Source of the DNA: Laceyella tengchongensis
GTDB lineage: Bacteria > Bacillota > Bacilli > Thermoactinomycetales > Thermoactinomycetaceae
Length of the DNA: 64,000 nt
Direction: 5' to 3'
NCBI RefSeq assembly: GCF_900182735.1
Contig: NZ_FXTU01000005.1
Location: 191,734 to 255,733 of the forward strand
This document shows positions 60,111 to 64,000 of the stretch, one piece after another. Numbering within the stretch: position 1 is the first letter of the stretch; each line of letters starts with the position of its first letter. Under the pieces are notes generated by a model, which saw nothing but the letters and a program-made list of their open reading frames with translations, was not told the DNA's origin and made no database searches. Both the position numbers and the translations under genes were made by a program.

Positions 60111-60175
60111 AACGTCGATGGCTTAGGGTTTTCAGGAACACAGGCACAGGCATCAGCGCGGGCTTTATGCCAACC

Positions 60176-60205
60176 AGCTCCCGGTTTACGGGAGCTTTTT
60201 TATTT
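60176..60205 (+). terminator. Terminator at end of phage locus
   Basis: AGCTCCCG-GTTTA-CGGGAGCT followed by TTTTTTATTTT. Confidence 0.87.
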
Positions 60206-60352
60206 TCTCATCGTTCTTCTCATATGCGTCCCATTTTTCGCTTGCCGTTACATAATAGGCGACTTTGTGGCGTAAGTATGTTATTATGTGAAAAAAGAAT
60301 TGAAACTTACGAAATTCATCATGGGTTCTGGAAACATTGTCAGCTCTATCCA

Positions 60353-60381
60353 TTGACGGAGAATAAGCCGTTGACTATGAT
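60353..60381 (+). promoter_or_regulatory. Sigma-A promoter of terC-type gene
   Basis: TTGACG (60353-60358), 17 bases, TATGAT (60376-60381). It transcribes the riboswitch leader. Confidence 0.8.
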
Positions 60382-60417
60382 AGAAGGGTAGTTCGCTAAT
60401 GGAATACTTTCTCGTTT

Positions 60418-60556
60418 TGAATAAAGGGGAGTAGCTGTTACAGCAAAGTCGTCATTACGGGCATATGCCCCGGCTTTGTTGGCAACGTAACCGTTGTTGG
60501 CAAGACCTTTACTTTTCCAAGCGTGATTTTGAGTTTGGAAAAGTAAAGGTCTTTTT
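60418..60556 (+). ncRNA. yybP-ykoY manganese riboswitch with terminator
   Basis: The aptamer starts AATAAAGGGGAGTAGC and contains GGGCATATGCCCCGG and TTTGTTGGCAACG, the conserved pieces of the Mn2+-sensing yybP-ykoY RNA. The expression platform is a perfect 19-pair stem (60502-60520 with 60535-60553) and a U run. Mn2+ binding is expected to prevent the terminator and switch on the TerC gene. Confidence 0.93.
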
Positions 60557-60608
60557 GTGTATTTTGCCAATGTGGAAGGATACTATTTTCGGGGGTGTAT
60601 GATCAAAC

Positions 60609-61274
60609 ATGATGGAATTTTTTACAGCGTTGCTATCAATTGTGATCATTGACTTGGTGTTGGCGGGTGATAATGCGATTGTGATCGGGTTGGCCGCACG
60701 CAATTTGCCCAAGGACAAACAAAAACAAGTGATTATCTGGGGGACGCTTGGGGCGGTTGTGATCCGGGTATTGGCGACACTGGCGGTCGTCTGGTTGCTG
60801 AAAATACCTGGTTTGCTTTTGATCGGCGGGATTATTTTAACTTGGATTGCGTTTAAGCTGTTGATTGAGGAGAAAGATCATGATGTAAAAGCCGCAGATA
60901 GCATGTGGGCGGCGATCCGCACAATCATCATCGCCGATGCGGTAATGGGCTTGGACAATGTGTTGGCAGTTGCGGGCGCGGCTCATGGCGACTTTTTACT
61001 GGTCATGCTAGGACTGATCATCAGCGTGCCGATCGTGGTCTGGGGTAGCACCGTCTTCCTCAAGCTGATGGACAAATACCCATGGATCATATATATTGGT
61101 TCGGGAGTTTTGGCGTTTACCGCCGCCAAAATGATTGTCGATGAGAAGTTGATCAAAGCGTACTTCGAAGAACCCTCTATCAAATACGGATTCATCATTT
61201 TGCTGATTGCCGCGGTGCTCTTGCTTGGTCGCTGGTTCAAACAAAGACAGAGCAAAGCGGGCGCGCAAAGCTAA
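60609..61274 (+). CDS. TerC-family membrane protein, probable manganese exporter
   Basis: 221 aa with about seven membrane helices. The conserved acidic motifs of TerC are IIDLVLAGDNAIVIG and ADAVMGLDNVLAVAGAAHG. Family members YkoY/YceF of Bacillus export Mn2+ and are associated with metalation of exported proteins, and the yybP-ykoY riboswitch upstream points the same way. ATG 60609 is followed by another ATG; GGGGGTG lies about 11 bases upstream. Confidence 0.92.
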   Translation: MMEFFTALLSIVIIDLVLAGDNAIVIGLAARNLPKDKQKQVIIWGTLGAVVIRVLATLAVVWLLKIPGLLLIGGIILTWIAFKLLIEEKDHDVKAADSMWAAIRTIIIADAVMGLDNVLAVAGAAHGDFLLVMLGLIISVPIVVWGSTVFLKLMDKYPWIIYIGSGVLAFTAAKMIVDEKLIKAYFEEPSIKYGFIILLIAAVLLLGRWFKQRQSKAGAQS

Positions 61275-61389
61275 AGGTATCGAACCTAGCTGTATGTCAA
61301 AGTTGCGCGCCTGTCCGCTGATAAAAGGACCATTGCTGGCGTGCAAACCGAGTCAGATGTGAGAATGGAAGGAAAGTTGGGGGAGCGCC

Positions 61390-61845
61390 ATGGTCAGATT
61401 GGAATATCGGCTGTGTGATGAAAAACAGGGGTTTCCCAGCCTTTTCGGTTATTCGTCCTTGTCGAATGGGGAAGTGTTGATGCGGTTTGCTTGCGACTAC
61501 TTGGTCAAGGGAACCCGCGTCTACGAGAAAACATCCACCGCGATTGAAGGGGATCTGTATGTGATATATGTCATTGAAAGCCCCGATGAGGATGAAGCCC
61601 CATCCGGTCCCGTCTTCATGCCAGACTGGGTAGGGATCTGTATGGAGGTGCGCCATTTCCGCGAGGGGATGGACGATTATCCCTTGGTTCACCGGCTTCG
61701 TTTCTATGATCCGCAAGAAGCGTTATTGCACTTATTGGGTGATTATCTGATGATTGGCGATCAAGAATGGGAGAAGACATCGACGGAAGTGGATGAAAAC
61801 CGAAAAGTGTATGTGATTTACGCCAAGCCAACAACGGAAGAGTGA
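61390..61845 (+). CDS. Hypothetical protein with internal duplication
   Basis: 151 aa with two related halves: DYLVKGTRVYEKTSTAIEGD with LYVIYV and DYLMIGDQEWEKTSTEVDEN with VYVIYA. GGGGGAG precedes ATG 61390. It is the first gene of a cluster with a lipoprotein, an ATP-grasp enzyme and DUF350. I do not recognise the family; such unknowns accompany GSP-synthase-like enzymes in several bacteria. Confidence 0.8.
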   Translation: MVRLEYRLCDEKQGFPSLFGYSSLSNGEVLMRFACDYLVKGTRVYEKTSTAIEGDLYVIYVIESPDEDEAPSGPVFMPDWVGICMEVRHFREGMDDYPLVHRLRFYDPQEALLHLLGDYLMIGDQEWEKTSTEVDENRKVYVIYAKPTTEE

Positions 61846-61853
61846 GGGGAAAA

Positions 61854-62138
61854 ATGGGAGAGCAACAAGGGAAAAGCCAACGGTTGGTGAAGTTGTTTGC
61901 CGCTGCGATGGTTGCCGTGCCCTTGGCCGGGTGCGGCGATGAAGATATCGAGCTGTGTTTTGACGACAATCGGGATCGGCGTTGCGACGATGATGGTAGC
62001 TACTATGATCCAGACAATTATGTGGTAAAAAAAGGGAAGCGCTTCGCCTACATCAAACCGGATAGCCGCTTGGTTACCGAGAACGACGTCGATTTCAAAA
62101 AAGGGATTGGCCGGAAATCGGGAGGCTCCAGCGGATAA
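61854..62138 (+). CDS. Small lipoprotein
   Basis: 94 aa. A lipoprotein signal ends in LAGC (about Cys23). The mature part is very acidic, with ELCFDDNRDRRCDDDGSYYD, then basic (VVKKGKRFAYIKPDSR). The two close cysteines and acidic residues could bind a metal or a disulphide. GAGGGG precedes ATG 61854, eight bases after the preceding gene. Function unknown. Confidence 0.82.
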   Translation: MGEQQGKSQRLVKLFAAAMVAVPLAGCGDEDIELCFDDNRDRRCDDDGSYYDPDNYVVKKGKRFAYIKPDSRLVTENDVDFKKGIGRKSGGSSG

Positions 62139-62139
62139 G

Positions 62140-63402
62140 ATGCGACGTGACGATTATGCGCGGCGGCGGACGGAAATTTATGCTCCGATTCGGGAAGCCG
62201 GAATTTTCACATGGGATTGGGATAAAGATGATCAATCTGAATATGCATTGGCTACTGTCCATCCCATTAGCGAAGCGTTTCGCCAAGAGCTGGCGTTTGC
62301 CACAGAGCGCTTAGGCCAGATTTTCGCAAAAACGGCTCGCATCGTTCAGGAAGGGGCTGATGCCCTGTTAAGGGAGCTAGGTATCCCGGAAGCGGCGTGG
62401 GGAGCTGTACGCTTGCCCCTCAATTCGTCGGCACCCACCGCCATCGGTCGTTTTGACTTTGCCCATACGCCGCAAGGATTGAAGATGCTCGAATTTAACA
62501 GTGACACTCCCACATGTATCGTGGAAGCTTTTTATGTAAACGGATTGGTGTGTAAGGCCTTTGGCGCCACTGATCCCAACCAAGGCGAACACCGCCGTTT
62601 CCGCCCGGTTTTCCAAGAACTCGTGGAACGATACCGGCAGAGCGGTTACGCCATCGAACGGGTGGTGTTCAGCGCGTTGGACTGGCACGAGGAAGACGCG
62701 GGGACAACCAAGTATTTGCTTCGGGAATCCGGGTTGGAAGCCGCATTCGTCCCGCTGTCGGAGCTGGCGGTCAAGGGGAGTCGCCTGTATGCGCCCGATG
62801 AGAGCGGGTTTGCCCCGGTGGATGTGTTGTATCGGCTACATGCGTTGGAGATTCTGGCCGATGACGAGGATGAACATGGATATCCGACAGGAAAACATTT
62901 GTTGCGATTGGTTGCCGACAAGCACTTGGCGTTAATCAATCCACCCCAGGCGTTGCTGTCGCAAACCAAAGCCATGCAAGCGCTGATATGGAACTTGAGC
63001 GACTCACAGTTGTTTTACACCGCGGAGGAACGGGCGTGCATTCAACGCTACATGTTGCCCACCTATATGGATAATCCGTTTCATGGCCAGCGGGCATATG
63101 TGCGGAAGCCGATTTTCGGTCGGGAAGGCGGAGCCGTCACCCTGTATGACCGCAATGGCGCGATCATCGCCCATGACAAGGAAACGTTGTATTGGGAGCA
63201 GATGATGATTTATCAAGAATTGGCTGAGATGGAGCGAGTGGAAGTGGAGACATGGCGTGGTCCGTTTACTGGGGAGTTGTTGTGGAGCTCGTTTTTGATC
63301 GGTGGTCAAGCCTCGGCGATTGTCGCGAGGGTGGACAAGCACATCACCGGCGACCGCTCCTATTATTTGCCAGTCGGTCTAATGGGAGAGAGGGGAAAAT
63401 AG
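62140..63402 (+). CDS. Glutathionylspermidine-synthase-like ATP-grasp protein
   Basis: 420 aa. PLNSSAPTAIGRFDFAHTPQ and LKMLEFNSDTPTCIVEAFYV are typical of the pre-ATP-grasp/GSP synthase family (YgiC/YjfC type), and RAYVRKPIFGREGGAVTLYD is the ATP-grasp phosphate-binding region. It forms an amide bond, substrate unknown. ATG 62140 has GGAGG 14 bases upstream, which is far; TTG 62107 is an alternative. Ends one base before the DUF350 gene. Confidence 0.85.
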   Translation: MRRDDYARRRTEIYAPIREAGIFTWDWDKDDQSEYALATVHPISEAFRQELAFATERLGQIFAKTARIVQEGADALLRELGIPEAAWGAVRLPLNSSAPTAIGRFDFAHTPQGLKMLEFNSDTPTCIVEAFYVNGLVCKAFGATDPNQGEHRRFRPVFQELVERYRQSGYAIERVVFSALDWHEEDAGTTKYLLRESGLEAAFVPLSELAVKGSRLYAPDESGFAPVDVLYRLHALEILADDEDEHGYPTGKHLLRLVADKHLALINPPQALLSQTKAMQALIWNLSDSQLFYTAEERACIQRYMLPTYMDNPFHGQRAYVRKPIFGREGGAVTLYDRNGAIIAHDKETLYWEQMMIYQELAEMERVEVETWRGPFTGELLWSSFLIGGQASAIVARVDKHITGDRSYYLPVGLMGERGK

Positions 63403-63837
63403 ATGAGTCAACTAGCTTTATTCCAGAATTTTGCATTATACTTGGCCGTGACGATCCCGCTGGTCATTGTGGGGTTTATCGCCTTCTTATGGGCGACACC
63501 TTACAAGGAAGTGGAATTGATTCGGCAGGGCGCGAACACAGATGATCCCGCCAAAAAAAATGCGGCGACGGCAGCAGCTCATGATCTGAGCGGCAAGATG
63601 CTCGGATTGATGTTGGTGGTGGCTTCGGCGATATTCCACTCGGTGAGCGTGGTCGACTTATTGATCTGGGGTTCCGTGGGGATCGTGTTTCAAATTATCA
63701 TGTTCTACTTGTTTAACTTACTGGCCCCGTTTAGTGTGGTCAAAGAGATCCCTAAGGGGAATGTGCCCGTCGCCATTTTCGCATCGCGCTTGAGCGTTGG
63801 CGTGGGTTTGGTGATGGCCGCGTTGATCAGTTATTAA
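63403..63837 (+). CDS. DUF350 (YjfL-like) membrane protein
   Basis: 144 aa with four membrane helices. LALFQNFALYLAVTIPLVIV, LGLMLVVASAIFHSVSVVDL, GIVFQIIMFYLFNLLAPF and IFASRLSVGVGLVMAALISY match the DUF350 pattern. DUF350 proteins lie next to GSP-synthase-like enzymes in many bacteria; the role is unknown. AGGGGAAAATAG precedes the ATG, immediately after the ATP-grasp stop. Confidence 0.88.
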   Translation: MSQLALFQNFALYLAVTIPLVIVGFIAFLWATPYKEVELIRQGANTDDPAKKNAATAAAHDLSGKMLGLMLVVASAIFHSVSVVDLLIWGSVGIVFQIIMFYLFNLLAPFSVVKEIPKGNVPVAIFASRLSVGVGLVMAALISY

Positions 63838-63883
63838 GGGGCGAGAGATTGTTGGCTCCGGTCCCCTATGAGAACAAACGAAG

Positions 63884-63905
63884 GCATGGATCAAAAGATC
63901 CATGC
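63884..63905. repeat. Perfect inverted repeat
   Basis: GCATGGATC-AAAA-GATCCATGC immediately before the terminator. Probably part of the same 3' structure. Confidence 0.6.
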
Positions 63906-63906
63906 G

Positions 63907-63954
63907 AGGCTGCTGACAAACTGCCTTGAAAGGCAGGGTCAGCAGCCTTTTTTG
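63907..63954 (+). terminator. Terminator of the GSP-synthase/DUF350 cluster
   Basis: AGGCTGCTGAC and GTCAGCAGCCT with an inner hairpin CTGCCT-TGAA-AGGCAG, then TTTTTT. Confidence 0.88.
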
Positions 63955-63992
63955 TCGAATCAATAAAAAACAATCTATAAGGAGTTTTTTCT

Positions 63993-64000
63993 ATGTTTAG
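63993..64000 (+). CDS. Start of next gene, truncated by window
   Basis: ATGTTTAG at the window end, with AAGGAG nine bases upstream. Only the start codon and one further codon are visible, so the product cannot be named. Confidence 0.4.

Noticed and set aside
60240..60290. Inverted repeat ACATAATA/TATTATGT as phage attachment site
   Set aside because: It is inverted, has no partner on the left side and lies after the phage terminator, so there is no support for an att function.

Overview
The window is chromosomal DNA of a Gram-positive Bacillota (Bacilli-like) organism of moderate GC. The grounds are Bacillus-type Shine-Dalgarno sites, the csp-hpf-secA-prfB neighbourhood, a degU-like gene in front of comFA/comFC, three tandem LytR-CpsA-Psr genes, AhrC-type ARG boxes, a Bacillus-type LexA box and lipoprotein cytochrome c. 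A Thermoactinomycetaceae-like thermophile is possible, but that is a guess. No tRNA, rRNA or CRISPR array was seen.

Layout. 1-3.0 kb: three LCP cell-wall ligase genes on the minus strand. 3.2-7.4 kb: secreted subtilase, metK behind an attenuator-like leader, and a Tat-exported phosphoesterase. 7.9-12.1 kb: DegU-like regulator without DegS, a short glycosyltransferase-like protein, comFA-comFC and HU. 12.3-14.8 kb: amino-acid (probably arginine) ABC transporter, whose promoter carries ARG boxes and whose first intercistronic gap carries a cluster of DnaA boxes. 15-23.9 kb: csp, hpf, mnaA, a GT4 glycosyltransferase, secA, prfB with its +1 frameshift, and a crotonase. 24-25.3 kb: a MITE-like element, a charged membrane protein and cytochrome c. 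25.4-30.9 kb: argCJBDF behind a promoter with the same ARG-box architecture as the transporter. 31.1-33.3 kb: pilMNO-like operon.

34.1-60.2 kb: a siphovirus-type prophage or phage-derived particle locus with no integrase, recombinase or replication gene. It has two XRE repressors with two operator types, a LexA-box promoter, an ArpU/RinA-like late activator, terminase and portal. Then comes a MuF minor-head protein fused to a WHH nuclease toxin, followed by two related immunity-like genes, then connectors, tail, a GH18 tail protein, holin and amidase. The major capsid protein and prohead protease lie at the far end, after lysis, instead of between portal and connectors. Two near-identical late-promoter-like motifs, each followed by hairpins and an intrinsic terminator, precede terS and the connector module. 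A second MITE copy sits inside the structural operon.

60.3-64 kb: a yybP-ykoY manganese riboswitch controlling a TerC-family gene, then a four-gene cluster of a hypothetical protein, a lipoprotein, a glutathionylspermidine-synthase-like ATP-grasp enzyme and a DUF350 membrane protein.

How it fits together. Arginine uptake and synthesis appear co-regulated by AhrC/ArgR. The phage locus looks SOS-inducible, repressor-controlled and able to build a particle whose minor head protein carries a nuclease, with immunity genes alongside. Assignments rest on motif reading by eye.
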